DNA of 64,000 nucleotides from Astrocystis sublimbata (taxonomy: Eukaryota > Ascomycota > Sordariomycetes > Xylariales > Xylariaceae), in NCBI GenBank assembly GCA_022453515.1, contig JAJNNY010000006.1, positions 558,001 to 622,000 on the forward strand, written 5' to 3'. Shown one piece after another: positions 37,497 to 48,653 of the stretch. The notes beneath the pieces were generated by a model. That model was not told the DNA's origin and did no database searches. It saw only the letters and a list, made by a program, of their open reading frames with translations. The position numbers and the translations under genes were made by a program. Positions within the stretch are counted from its first letter, which is position 1, and each line of letters starts with the position of its first letter.

Positions 37497-38549
37497 CTTG
37501 AGCGTGAAGGACAAGAGAGAATAAGTGTGATGTCTCTCTAGTTTGCAGTATACACAATGTGCTATGCACAGAAACAAAGGCAAGCGATCCTTCTCCCTAT
37601 GATATACTGTTACATATTTCATCTAGATTTCAACGATGATAATGGCGACGGGCAATCTCACGTGCGCCGCGCAGTATGGCGAGAAACGTGCTGATCCTAC
37701 CGCCGCAACTCACGATATCCCGCGTTGACCGAATGTTACTGATTGCCACCACGTGTTCCTTCTAGACCTCGTCAGGGTGACATGACGTCTCTGGCTACCT
37801 CTGTTTACCTCGACGACTATTGGTTCCTCGAGCTCACGGATCTTTGCTCGGGTTTGTCGAACACAGATACCGCCGTTCAGATGTGTCCGCCACGTCGGCA
37901 TTCATCACTCCCAAATCTCAGCTTCACGTACCACTCGCTTACGATTCGCCTTGCGATTCGCCGATGTCTCAAGCGAGGGTGAATGACGAACCGAGCTACC
38001 ATAGCCGAATGACTTTGCATCCCCGTTATCAGCGCCGGGGAAGCCTTGCGGCATCATCGCAGCGTCGCGATTGGTATGATCAACAGCTCTACGCAGTAGT
38101 GACGCAGACTCAAAATGATGATATGCGACCGAGCTTATCGGCATCTCAAAAGGGCAGAATATTCGGAAAGAGTTCTGACGCCACAGGAAAGAGAACTGTT
38201 GTTGATAGGACACCCTCCGTCGCCCCGCAGTCCGGACCCAGCAGCTGACGTCGGGGACTTCGGTGATCACTGATCTTCGTACATCTTGACCCTCTTGATA
38301 GCGCGGTGCTTATTGTCGTACAGTTGTACTAGTACGGTGGTCTTCGATTCATCAACAAGGGCTCTGCAATCATCAAAGCTAACCCTAGCAACGAACCGTC
38401 CTCATTCGCATCTCAACGTTAACTCCGTCTTATCAATCTTCATAAACCGAAGACGTGACACTGTAGCTTTCTCAGAACACCAGGACCCGTGTGATACTCA
38501 GACACTGAGATCAACTCTCAGTCTTCGGACAGACACATCCCGTCCACCA
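37497..38549. promoter_or_regulatory. Bidirectional promoter between the PKS and the AYR1-like reductase
   Basis: 1053 bases separate the two divergent start codons, with no gene between; open frames here (37820-38248 plus, 37905-38270 minus) overlap and lack motifs. A CCG-N7-CGG everted pair at 38129-38141 is of the kind bound by Zn2Cys6 regulators, but such a pair is not rare by chance. The arrangement would let both cluster genes be switched together. Confidence 0.5.
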
Positions 38550-40021
38550 ATGTCGTCAAAGAAGCCCTCGGTGTTGATCACCGGGTAAGCCCATGGTCCA
38601 TGGACATGCATATGATTTCTCTTCTGGTAAAGGTGTCTGACTAAAGGACAGGTGTGGTGAAGGGGGCATTGGCCACGCGATCGCAGCCGAGTTCTTGTCG
38701 AAAGGTACTAGATATCACGATACTCAGGTTTTGGCGTCTATCCCGCTGACATGGGCTATTGTAACAAAAGGATACGAGGTCATCACTACCCTTTTACCCC
38801 ACGAGGCACGCGCCCATCTCACAGATGCGGGCATCCATGTCTTCTCATCAGACGTGACCAAGGATGAAGACACGATGATTCTGCGCGACGATGTCGCCGC
38901 CATCACTGGCGGAGGTCTAGATGTGCTCGTTAACAATGCGTAAGTTGAGGACGCCACACCCCAGTCACTTGAGGTTACCAAGAAGTCGCGAAAGCTCCAG
39001 TAAAAACTAATTATTCGCGAAGCGGAATCTGTAAGTGGGCATCTTATCTACCTACGCTCTGCTTCCTTCTCTTCATTTTTTCCCTTGGCTAACCGGCTAG
39101 GCTACACCATGACTGCCGCTGACTCCGACCTCAAGAAGATTGAGAAGATGTTCGCCGTCAACGTCTTCGGGCCCATGAGAATGGTCAGGGTGTTCCATCC
39201 GCTCCTGGTGCAAAAGAGGGGGACAATCGTCAACATTGGTAGTGTTGGGGGCATCGTGCCGTTTGTCTATGGAGGTCAGTTGAATGGTTATCACATTGAC
39301 TTCATTACAAAGCATACTGCTTGTACCAGTTAGGGCGTAAATGAAGCTGACGGGTCACATCAGCGTCGTATAATGCGACAAAAGCGGCACTGCATCATTG
39401 GGGCAACACACTTCGAGTTGAAATGAAGCCTTTCGGGTATGTTAGGCGTCGATGCCCGAGGCCCAAACGGTGCAAAAACAATGAAACGTGGATTGTTACT
39501 GACAGCTAGTGTGTAGAGTCAGAGTAGTGAATATCATCTCTGGGGAGATCGGCACAAACATCTTGAAGAGAGACATGGGCAGGCAGCTTCCCGAAGGTTC
39601 GCTGTACCGGCCGCTACAAGCCAACTTTGCCGATCACTGCAACCGGACGCCAAGTGAGTGATGACAGTCTCTTCCAAGAACAGTCTTGCAGCGCGACGAA
39701 GTGACGGTCAGATTTATTTCCTTGAAGTCTTGCTAATGGCGTGCTGTCCGCAGAAACGACCCCGCGTCGCATGTATGCCGCCAACGTGGTGGCTGAGGTG
39801 GTCAAAAAGAACCCCGCGGCTTGGTTCTGGACGGGTGAAACCACGCTCACCGTCAGGTTGTGCGATGCGTTGTTGCCTCGGACTTTCTGGGTAAGTAATG
39901 AGTCGAGGGAAGAACGTGCTTTTTTTGATTGAAGATTGGGGTTCTTTACTGAGACTTCAATGACTTGCAGGACTTTCTGTTTACTCGCATGTTCTCACTG
40001 GACAAGCTTAGGGGAGCATGA
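38550..40021 (+). CDS. AYR1-like short-chain dehydrogenase/reductase with nine exons
   Basis: Exons 38550..38584, 38652..38704, 38771..38939, 39023..39030, 39101..39274, 39364..39436, 39517..39653, 39754..39890 and 39971..40021 give 278 aa, all phases closing. Exon four is only eight bases; it restores NNAGICYT, the family NNAG motif. The NAD(P) motif TGCGEGGIG starts at residue 11, and the catalytic pair is Tyr149 and Lys153 in YNATK with Ser in NIGSVGG. Closest in type to NADPH-dependent 1-acyldihydroxyacetone-phosphate reductase (AYR1), whose relatives in fungal clusters often reduce ketone intermediates. The C-terminus DFLFTRMFSLDKL is hydrophobic, as in membrane- or lipid-droplet-linked AYR1 proteins. 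It sits head to head with the PKS, so a tailoring role on the polyketide is likely; the true substrate is unknown. Confidence 0.85.
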
Positions 40022-40546
40022 GTGCGTCGGCAGTTACATGATAGCTCTCGTGTTAGAAGCATCTATTTCAATGCCGGTATATATCTATTAAACCAAGGTG
40101 GTTTCCTATAATTGATTGAATTGTCACCAAATATACAAGAGGCAAGTCTTATGTGATTGCGTCGACGTATCGTGAGGCAAAAGAGCCACACTACCCGGAA
40201 AATACAGTGGAACATCAACAGTCCCCACCGCGCGTTTGATTGATTCGCTAGTAGCCCTCAATCTTCCCATAGTAGAATGGTCTTGAATGAACACCTCGCC
40301 TTTGAGATGAGGACATGGCTGGACCGACATGAGTCACACCTATGTTAGAGACCAACGAATGTCAACGGGAGGGAATCCTAGGGACTGTTGCGCGGTGAAA
40401 CTTTCTTTATATATCCTTTTCGCTATCACTCTAGCTGTAGTAGATAGCCGTCGGTAGCGGAATTCTATGGATTTGCCAGCATTCATTCTCCCCTTCCTGA
40501 TCACCTGTACGCTAGGACCTCCTTCTTCTAGTCTTCCGAGAACCTG
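40022..40546. other. Convergent 3' spacer
   Basis: Lies between the stop codons of the AYR1-like reductase (plus) and the first P450 (minus). It is AT-rich near 40070-40140, as expected for polyadenylation regions. No gene seen. Confidence 0.6.
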
Positions 40547-42730
40547 TCAAGATCGGCCTCCCTTCTTGCCATCCAAACGGTGTGTCAGAACCATATTCAA
40601 AGGCGCAAGACGAACCGTGAATGTGTCAAAGTTCCCTTCGGTGAAGGCCTCGGGGGTCTGCCCCTTGGCGAAGTTCATGTCGTAAAGCCGCGCCATGCGA
40701 CTGACAACATAACGCATCTCCATCAGTGCTAGCTGCTTGCCTACGCAGGAAAAGGTCCCTATGTTGATGTTAGAACAAAATGGCAAACTCAATTCAAGAG
40801 GCGGAAGCAAGAGGAGAGAGGGAGGGGCGGTTCTCATCAAAGGAGGACCCATTACCAATCAGAAAGGGCGTGAAGCACGATCGGTCCGTGACTAGGTTAC
40901 GTCTAGTTGTCCATCTCTCCGGGATAAAAGTATTTGCATCTTTGAACAGCCTTTCGTCTGTTTCGTTGGGCATACTTGTTAGTTTCACGGACAGATTGCT
41001 TGCGGACCACCCTAGAAGGTACCACAGCGGAAAACTCACCGCGATACATGGTACAAAGTGGCGTCTGAACGATAGTATTTCCAGGGATGAAAAAGTCATG
41101 ATCAAGTTGCAGACCCTCTGGGGGCGTCATGCGTTGAACCCCGCCGGGGAGAGGGGGGTACATCCTGAGGGTCTCGTCGATGCAAGCCTGCAGATACTCG
41201 AGCTTCGAGAGCTCGTAGTGGCCGGGCGCTTTATCGCAGTGCGCCATAAAGCACTTGTCAATCTCGTTCTGGAGCTTCTTGTAGATCTCGGGGTTGCGCG
41301 TCAGTTCGAAGAAGAGGCATGTCATAGTCGAGGATGTCGTGTCGCTGTTGGGCAGACGTATTAGCTGGACTTCTTTATGAACGAAGCTTGGAGAAGATAG
41401 CGAAACGGCCATAAGAGCTCAGAGTCACATATGGAAGGGGAAAGAAAGGAAGTGGCCTGCCTTCCAGCGATCGTGATCAATATACCTTCGCCCATGAGGT
41501 TGAAAAAGTCCTGCTGCGTCTTGACCGGGCGGGCGTTGTAGTCTTCCAGAATCCATGAGAACACATCCAGGGTATCTGGCTCATTCTTCAAGTAATGCAT
41601 CAGCAGGTTATAAATTATTGAATCAAGTAATCATGTCAGATGGAAAAGGCCAATGACCACACGCGCCTTCATCCGATTCTTGAGTTGATCCTCAATCCAG
41701 GTATGAGAGCGCGATGCGGAGGCGTTCAGAGACGCAAGGGCTTGAAGAACGAGGAATGCCCAGGGTATTCGGCCGAACGCGAAACGGACTCTTAGATGGT
41801 CCTGCATGAGCCCTATGTAGTAGTTCACGGTGCCGCTCTTCAACATATCGAAGCTCTGTCCGAACGCGAGGTCACCCATGACGTCGAAGCCATAAAAGCC
41901 GATCCACTGTGTCATGTTCAGTGGCTCGCCCACGAGGCTCTCAAGTTGCTGCAAGAGCTGCTCTGTATACTTAGCCACCCTCGGCTCGTAGTCGCGAAGT
42001 GCTATGAGCTTGGAGTCAGTAGGTGGTCCTATATGATCAGTGAAACTGAAAGGGGCACGCACATTTCGCGCTAAATCCACGGTCCCAGATCTTTCGGATC
42101 GGCGCGTGGTCGGTCTTGCTCCGTATCGTCTGCAGAGAGAGGAAGGGCGCCGTCATGTCGTAGAATGGGCCCTTATCGACAGGGGCTGAAGCAGCGTGCA
42201 AAGCCTGCACTGCGCTTGGCCGAATGATCGACAGCTCTTGAGGACCTATTCATTTGGAACAGATTCCCATGAGATCTTTGAAGTCCACTCGCAAGGGTTT
42301 TCGATAACTAACCAAGGCGCACCACATCCCCGTACTTTAGGTGCAAGTTCTGAACGTCTTTGAATGTCCGCATCCCTGTGAAGAGATTGCGACACGTCAT
42401 GTAGAGTCCCGAGAACCGGGCCAAGAAGGACCCCGGAAACTGGCGCAGCCGGTGAAAGAAGCCGCGATACACCGCAATGCTGGTGTACAAGCCGGCGAGG
42501 GTGGGAGCGAATATTGCCCATGTCGCCCGCACTGCTGACCTGTACTCTTCGGTATGAGGGAGAGTGGGATGCACATTGACAGAGAGAAATAAAACGCTTC
42601 CGAAGAAGCATAGCATGAACAACCTGATGAGATTGACAGTTGCTAGATCCCATTCTCCGCGGCGGAAGACAACATGATGCAACAAAACTCCACTAGTGAA
42701 TAGAAGGCCGTCTGAAATAAGCTGCGCCAT
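40547..42730 (-). CDS. Cytochrome P450 monooxygenase, CYP67-like, seven exons
   Basis: Exons, complement(40547..40758, 40856..40957, 41040..41344, 41461..41585, 41661..42001, 42063..42245, 42313..42730), give 561 aa with all phases consistent. The N-terminus holds two or three hydrophobic segments (GLLFTSGVLLHHVVF, LIRLFMLCFFGSVLFLSV, WAIFAPTLAGLYTSIAV), more than the single anchor of most P450s, pointing to the endoplasmic reticulum membrane. Helix-I motif AGSDTTSS lies near residue 355, the ExxR pair is Glu413-Arg416 (DETLRMYPP), PERW follows, and heme-ligand Cys496 lies in PFLIGTFSCVGKQ, split by an intron. The intron 41345..41460 starts with GC rather than GT (AAG|GCAGG), a GC-AG intron. 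It probably hydroxylates or further oxidises the polyketide and needs a P450 reductase partner. It is divergent from the second SDR gene. Confidence 0.88.
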
Positions 42731-43491
42731 ACTGGTTGGAGAATAACTGTTCGAACGAGTGCAAGTGTCAATCAGACTAATCGTGTAACAGCGAGGCTAG
42801 AGTTGATGTTACAGTAGTTGATTTTGAATTGATCTGTCGTTTGCCAAATCAATCAACAGACAATGCAGTTGTCTAACGGCCAGTGAGCTGATACTGATAG
42901 CACGCGTGTGTGAAGCAGAATCCGAACTCTCGACTTCCATGGGGTGGGCTTGGGATGGTTGCCTTTGATTCGGCGAAGGAGCTGGTTCGCAATGTTTTGG
43001 GCGTCGAAAGGAAATTCCCAATTGACCCGACTATGCGGGTGAGATCAACATTCCCCGACCCTGTCCCCGGGCGCTCGTCATCATTGAGATATGTCAGTAC
43101 TTGTGGAATGAACATGTGGGATGTAAAAGTGACAGAATCAAGATGTGGACTTCAGTTGTCAGTGCAAATACATACTTGATAGGGCACTAATCCCACGCGG
43201 CTGCTCGGCAGCACCTTAGTCCGTCAGCAGTAGGGATAGCATTTCTAGGTTCAGGGGCCCAGGGGGCATAGGAATTCCCGAGGGGTTTGGAGCCAGCTGT
43301 TTGGAGTTGCCGACCATATGCATCGTGTATGTAAGTAATCCACACAATACTGCCCAACGCAAAAATATAGCGAATTAGTGGGCATGTGGGTAAATGCCAT
43401 AGATAGGCCTCGAGCTCGGTATTGCGCGTATGGATTTTTCGTTTCTGTTGGTCGGACATAAACGTGATCCTAGCATACACTGTAATTTACT
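42731..43491. promoter_or_regulatory. Bidirectional promoter between the P450 and second SDR genes
   Basis: 761 bases separate the two divergent start codons. Short frames on both strands lack motifs. It mirrors the PKS/reductase arrangement, so the four genes form two head-to-head pairs. No specific binding site can be assigned by eye. Confidence 0.5.
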
Positions 43492-44458
43492 ATGGCGCTA
43501 CTCATTGATGGTGTCGCTTTGATCACCGGTGCAGGTGCGTTGACCTATCCCGCAGAATATTGTCTCTTTCGTCAAACACAAAGGCTGAAAATGACTCTCA
43601 AATGAAGGAAGTGGCATCGGTAGCGAATGCTGCCTGGCGTACGCAGCTGAAGGAGCCCGAGGTGTGATCCGCGCAGACATCAACGAGACGGCAGCAGGGT
43701 CAACTGCACGTGAAAGCGAGTCCGTGGCAACGAACCCAGCGTACAAGGCCCTAGCAGTGGCGGTCGACGTAAGCGATGTAGTCAGTGTCGACGCTATGGT
43801 CCAGGCGGCCGTCAAGACGTTCGGCTCGATCGACTACCTCGTCAACAGCGCTGGCGTGGGTGTGCAGAAGCCGGCCCCGACCGAGGACGCCGACCTCGAT
43901 GAGACGAACCGGTTCTGGCGCGTCAACGTGTTGGGCACTCTTAACTGCACGAAGGCCGTCACCAAGGTCATGAAGAAGCAGGCAGTACGGACTTGCACGA
44001 GCCGTGGGCGGACGCGCGATGTCGGTCGCGGCGTCATCATCAACCTGGGCTCGGCGAATTCCTACGTCCCTACGCCCAACATCCTGCAGTATACGACTTC
44101 GAAACACGCTGTTCTTGGACTGACGAGGAACGCGGGTGAGTTTAAGCCCTTCTCTATGATTACCTTTGTGTCAAATCATGCTAACATGCACAATAAAGCG
44201 CTGGATAATGCAGCCTACGGCATCCGCGTTAACGCAATCTGCCCAGGGTGGGTTGAGACACCGATGGTAGACGCTGCCGTCGCTGGAAACCCCAATCTTC
44301 CGCAGATGATGAAGAGCATCATTCCAATGGGACGTATCGCCAAGTCGGAAGAGATTGCTGATGCCATCTTGTTTATGACAAGTCCCCGATCCAGCTATGT
44401 CACAGGTGTCGGCTGGCTAGTCGATGGCGGAACGACTTTGCAGGTGCAAACGTGTTAG
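43492..44458 (+). CDS. Short-chain dehydrogenase/reductase (classical SDR)
   Basis: Exons 43492..43534, 43608..44135 and 44199..44458 give 276 aa. The cofactor motif TGAGSGIG (residues 12-19) is completed across the first intron. Other SDR hallmarks are NSAGVG, the catalytic Tyr176 and Lys180 in YTTSK with an upstream Ser in INLGSANS, RVNAICPGWVETPM, and the C-terminal GVGWLVDGG. An Asp downstream of the first strand (RADIN) favours NAD(H) over NADP(H), though this is only indicative. An acidic/Ser-rich insertion follows it, and a basic insertion (CTSRGRTRDVGRG) precedes the catalytic strand. Probably oxidises or reduces a hydroxyl/ketone on the cluster product. Last of the tight block of four biosynthetic genes. 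Confidence 0.88.
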
Positions 44459-45354
44459 AACATACAAATGACCGGAATGGCCTGGGGTCTCAGTATTCAT
44501 CATAGGCACGGGGCAAGTTGATCGAAGTTGGACTATAATACAAGAGCGAGTCATGGCCGATCAAACTTCTTTCAGATAGCTTGGACATTGGTATCTTGAA
44601 GCTACCAATGTTTGCGTAGTATGAACTCAATACGTACAGATGGTAAAAGCGAGATGGCATATAACATGTAGTGGAATTTTGAACGGAAATTCCGAGCCAC
44701 GAGAAAACAACTATAGAGCAGGCGGGAGAGAAACGGCCACTGAGACTTGGTGGCAGTGATGATTCTTGACAGTCAAAATGCCAGCTTCGTGCTGTTAGGC
44801 TGAAAACTCTTCATGGTACCACGGTCTATTGAATGTAAAACTTAGCCAGGGGAATATCTCAAAAGCACTTGAGCATGATTGTCGCTATTAAGATTTCCCG
44901 TCGGCGAATAGTACTGCGCATATACCTTTTGCCTCAGCATGGTTGTGTTAAGACACCCTTGTGGGTGCATTAGACATCTAAAAGAGACTAATGATTCTTT
45001 ATGACTCTGCTATCATTTTGACTTGACACCATGTCAAAAGGCTTTATACTGACTGCCATTATGTTTCGGCTTGAACATCAAAACAGAGGGTTTGAACGTT
45101 TCTATTTCTATCGTGTCGTGGTCTAATGAAGGCAGATCCCGTCAAACGTTAGGAGGGCAAGCAACTCTGCAAAGGCCCTGCCGTGCGTCAAAGAATCTGG
45201 TACAGCAGACTTGCTGCAGTGTTCCAACCTCCAACCATTCCAAACATGGCCACCTCAAAACACCTTCGGTAGGGACGAAGTACTAATCTAAGGACTCTTC
45301 AGGTCTCTTGTTGGATTATGTACTGTGTACTCGTGAATCTTCCTCCGACTGATA
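44459..45354. other. Intergenic region before the transposon
   Basis: About 0.9 kb of 3' flank with no gene seen. It ends at the TA dinucleotide (45353-45354) that is the likely target site of the pogo-type element. Confidence 0.5.
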
Positions 45355-45382
45355 ACGTCGGTCTCCTATCAACCGGCCACCC
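45355..45382 (+). repeat. Left terminal inverted repeat of the pogo-type element
   Basis: A 28-base repeat that starts ACGTCGGTC and ends CGGCCACCC. It differs from the reverse complement of the right copy only at its tenth base (T against C). Preceded by TA. Confidence 0.9.
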
Positions 45383-45419
45383 CGGTCACCCGGCCACTCA
45401 ATCCCACCTATCATCACCA

Positions 45420-47063
45420 TCACCCACTATCTTCATTCTCACTTTCAGAGTTATCTGCAACAACTACAATACATTCTTCGGCTTCACTAGGTAAATCAGA
45501 CCTGCTAGATTCACTAGGATCACTCTCAATATCGCCAGCGGCAATTTGCGCCCGCCGGATGTCTTCAATATTAGCAAACTTGGATTGAGGGCTTAATTCC
45601 ACCTTCTTCCGCTTCCGAGGAATTACAGCTTTAAATTTAGCTTTCTAGGCTTTTTTTTTGCGGCGTTCAAAAGCTAACTAAGTGTCCTTTTCGATAAAAG
45701 CCTTTTTAACCTTTGAAAATAACAGCCGTTGGGTAGTAGATCCTGTTGTAGTAGTAGTATATGTATCCAATTGCTGACGGAGGTCCTGGGAATGCCGAGG
45801 AGTAGACCATACAACTTTTGAAGCCTCTGAATCTGTTGATTCTAGTAGATTCTTGACCTGGCTATTGGTTTGGATGTTCTTTAGAGTTGTTGGGGCTTTT
45901 TGGAGATGCTTTTTTAAAAGCAAAAGGCTTAGTAGTGGATGCTTTAATGAGACCGGCCATAATCCAGTAGCTTTCTAACCAGCTATAATATTTAACGTTG
46001 TTAAAGCATTTAGACGGGCTTTACGATAGTATTTAAGGAAATTTCGCTTGCCGATAATAGAAGAATCGTGTAAATAGGTGGCATACCCGAGATATTTGCG
46101 ATAAGCGGTTTTCAGAGGAGAAAACACTACAACGTCAAGAGGTTAAAGGATATGGGAGGCATGAGGAGGCAAATATAATAGTTGGATGTTATTTTGGAAG
46201 CACTCCCATATTAAATCCATCGTTGTATAGCTTCCGTAGCCGTTAAAAATTAGGAGCCTGGCTTCAAAAGGGTCGTTTGGTTGGGTCAACGGGATAAAGA
46301 CCTTCTGGACCTATTCTAGCCTAATAGAATCGTTTATCCATCCTTTTTTCTAGTAATCCTATCTCCAACCTTCAAATGGCTTAAGATCTAAAGGATACTA
46401 TTATTATTGTAATAAACTGCCTTTAAAAATTACTAAAGGAAGCAGAAAGGTTCCGGCAGTAGAGATACACTTAATGATAGATAACCAGGTCCTCCCCCCA
46501 GGCGTTTTTCGCTAAATAAGGGCTTTTTGGGCCCTCCCAAGGACCAAGCTATTCTTCCCTATCCCTTCTATCACGCCTATTTCGTCTATATTATATCTGT
46601 TTTCCGGTTTGATAGCTTTAATAGCTAGGATTGCTAGGCGTTAGAACTATCTTCGGATAATGTCAGTGGTTGCCCCATTCAAACGCCGAGAATCGATAGA
46701 CCTGCTTCTATGGACTTGAATTGATAGGTTTCTTGCTAGAAAACGGGAGACCTAGTGCTTTCCGAGTGATACGTTGAGCCCTTGGGCGTTAAAAACGCGG
46801 CTAGCAAATTCCCTCAGTTCTGCATGGGTTGGAGGAAGCCCTAAATCGGACTGGAGAAGTACCCATTGGGCTAATCGCTCCTCAGTCTCTGAAGAGACCT
46901 TTAAGCGGTGATTTTGAGCTTCTTTTTTGGCCGGGACACCGTTGATACGGTTTTAAAGCGTAGCTCTTGGAACCCCCCATTCGAGGGAGGCCTTACGGAC
47001 GCTACGGCCCGCTGTAACTGCTGCAATAGCAGAATCAACATCTTCTTCGGTATACCGAGGCAT
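45420..47063 (-). pseudogene. Pogo/CENP-B-type DDE transposase, multiply interrupted
   Basis: From the ATG at 47063 (MPRYTEEDVDSAI) one can follow a transposase in essentially one frame: a pipsqueak-like helix-turn-helix (GRSVRKASLEWGVPR), a CENP-B HTH region (ETEERLAQWV, LPPTHAELREFA), then the DDE core. The first catalytic Asp remains (YNIDEIGV). The second is Asn in a degraded NGYGSY where the family has DGHGSH. The third remains just after a stop (PLDVVVF). The C-terminal coiled tail (STPRHSQDLRQQL, PRKRKKVELSPQ) is still readable. Stops fall where the family has Gln or Trp. The transposase cannot be functional. Confidence 0.88.
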
Positions 47064-47171
47064 AGAAAGTTTATAAATAAGTATATAAATTTTTTAAAAA
47101 AAAACAAAAAATAATTGCATATTTGACGATTGTGAGAAACAAGGAGTGTAAGTAGCGGTGTGAGTAAAAGT

Positions 47172-47199
47172 GGGTGGCCGGTTGATAGGGGACCGACGT
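47172..47199 (-). repeat. Right terminal inverted repeat of the pogo-type element
   Basis: A 28-base inverted copy of the left end, reading GACCGACGT at its outer edge and followed by TA at 47200-47201. Confidence 0.9.
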
Positions 47200-47438
47200 T
47201 ACCTAATGAAGATGTCTGTACTTAACCTCATTATTCGTAGTGTACAGTCTTTATTTCATATGTCAATGGCGTCGCGCGTAGGAAAAGAACTATGGACCAT
47301 CCCACTTACCTTGGGAGCTTGCCGTTACTGACACAGCAATTTTCGGAACTTGATAGCAACTTTGCATGCAGGTAAGAGAGCGCTGAAGAGGTATGCCCAG
47401 GGGTTTGAGGGGGGGATGTCCGAATCTTTACAGAGCTT

Positions 47439-47976
47439 ACTTAGCGGTTTCTCGCGGGGTTATATTTGCGGCTCAATATTCGGAGCGTTCCGTAAAGGTT
47501 AGTGGAAAAGTATACGCTCCCGTTTACGAAACGCTTTAAATCACGGAACGTTCCAAATCGTATACCACTAAATCTGCCCAGCCCAGCCAACCTAATAGTA
47601 GCCAGCCTAGCCAGCCTAAGTATAAGGAGCATCACTATATATAGCCTTGATTTAATATATATACTACCTACTTGTACGTATAAGGATCTGTATATACGGA
47701 GGACCTGTTAATTTGCTTCGTAAGCTAGTATCTTAAAGGAACGATTTCGAACCGTTGCGTAAGCTATAGAATTAAAAGAGTAGATCTATTAGATCCTATA
47801 GGAGCTACCCCTAGATTTAGAGCGTTTCGGAAACTGGAGTGTTAAATACGTCGGAACCGCTCCCGTTTCGAGCGTTCCAATAATAAGCCGCTTCCTAGAT
47901 TAAGCCGTATATTTACGGCTTATTATTTTGAGTCGAATCCTTACGGCTACCCTTACCCCCCCTGAATCCGCTAAGT
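47439..47976. mobile_element. MITE-like inverted-repeat element, non-coding
   Basis: The outer ends carry a 13-base inverted repeat (ACTTAGCGG-T/A-TTC) at 47439-47451 and 47964-47976. Inside lies a second inverted pair of about 28 bases, CGCTCCCGTTTACGAAACGC at 47515 and its diverged complement at about 47813-47841, and further GAGCGTTCC copies. The centre is AT-rich and without coding potential. These features fit a non-autonomous DNA transposon about 540 bp long. No target-site duplication could be identified with confidence, so the exact ends remain tentative. Confidence 0.5.
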
Positions 47977-48146
47977 AGTTGAGTATCCAAGTATATACAA
48001 GCCAAATGATCACATCTCAGGTCAGCTTGAATATCCTTGCTGTAAAAAGTCCTTATGTAACTGTGGGTACCCAACCGATAAGATAGATCATGAGCAAAAG
48101 AAAGAGGAAATACTTTCCTTATTTGGAGGTATTTTGCGGCTCAAGA

Positions 48147-48653
48147 AACAAGAGGGGGGAATGTTGAGGCTGGAATGACATTTTGAGATCTTCTGATAAG
48201 GTATGTACTTAAGTCAGGCAGGGGGAGATCATGACACCGCCCTTTGGCCGCCATTCACATAGGCACTACAAGTAATTATCATCTGCGGGCAGTCTTACTC
48301 GCAGAAACAAGAAATCACCGTCAGATTCCAATCATCCCCTCGCCCTGCCATCCAAAGTTAACAATGAATCCTCACCCCCCTCCCCGCGGCGAAGCAGTGT
48401 TTCCAACATATTTGGCAGTCTCTCCCCTAGCTGGGATCCTTTTACCACCACAGATACGCAACCCATAACTATCTCCTTTAATCCGGCCTTTCCGGAGAAG
48501 ATGCACAATAAGCTTATTCCTATACTACCTCTAACCTAGTATCTTGCTGACAGTCTGATCAATACAGAAGTACATGTAAGTAGATAAGGTATAACTTTGA
48601 GTCCGACTCCGCTCTGTGCCAACACGCCTCATCCTATTCCGCAGTCTCTCAAC
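48147..48653 (+). mobile_element. Possible LTR retrotransposon 3' end (PPT and LTR)
   Basis: A purine-rich tract (AACAAGAGGGGGGAA) is followed directly by TGTTGAGG at 48162. About 490 bases later comes CTCTCAAC, roughly the inverted complement of the start. Polypurine tract plus TG...C(A) ends is the layout of a 3' LTR. No reverse transcriptase or integrase sequence and no second LTR is in view, so this would be a solitary degraded end. Confidence 0.28.

Larger units (their letters stand above)
45355..47199 (-). mobile_element. Dead pogo/Fot1-type DNA transposon with intact ends
   Basis: A 1845-bp element bounded by near-perfect 28-bp terminal inverted repeats beginning ACGTCGGTC and flanked on both sides by TA, the target duplication of Tc1/mariner-pogo elements. 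Its length is close to fungal Fot1/Pot2 copies. It contains a minus-strand transposase relic with many stop codons. The pattern of CAA/CAG-to-stop, TGG-to-stop, His-to-Tyr and Asp-to-Asn changes fits repeat-induced point mutation. It lies between the second SDR gene and the second P450. Confidence 0.88.

Noticed and set aside
44136..44198. In-frame extra residues of the SDR gene
   Set aside because: The segment starts GTGAGT and ends AAAG with a CTAAC branch, and removing it restores the SDR pattern; it is an intron.
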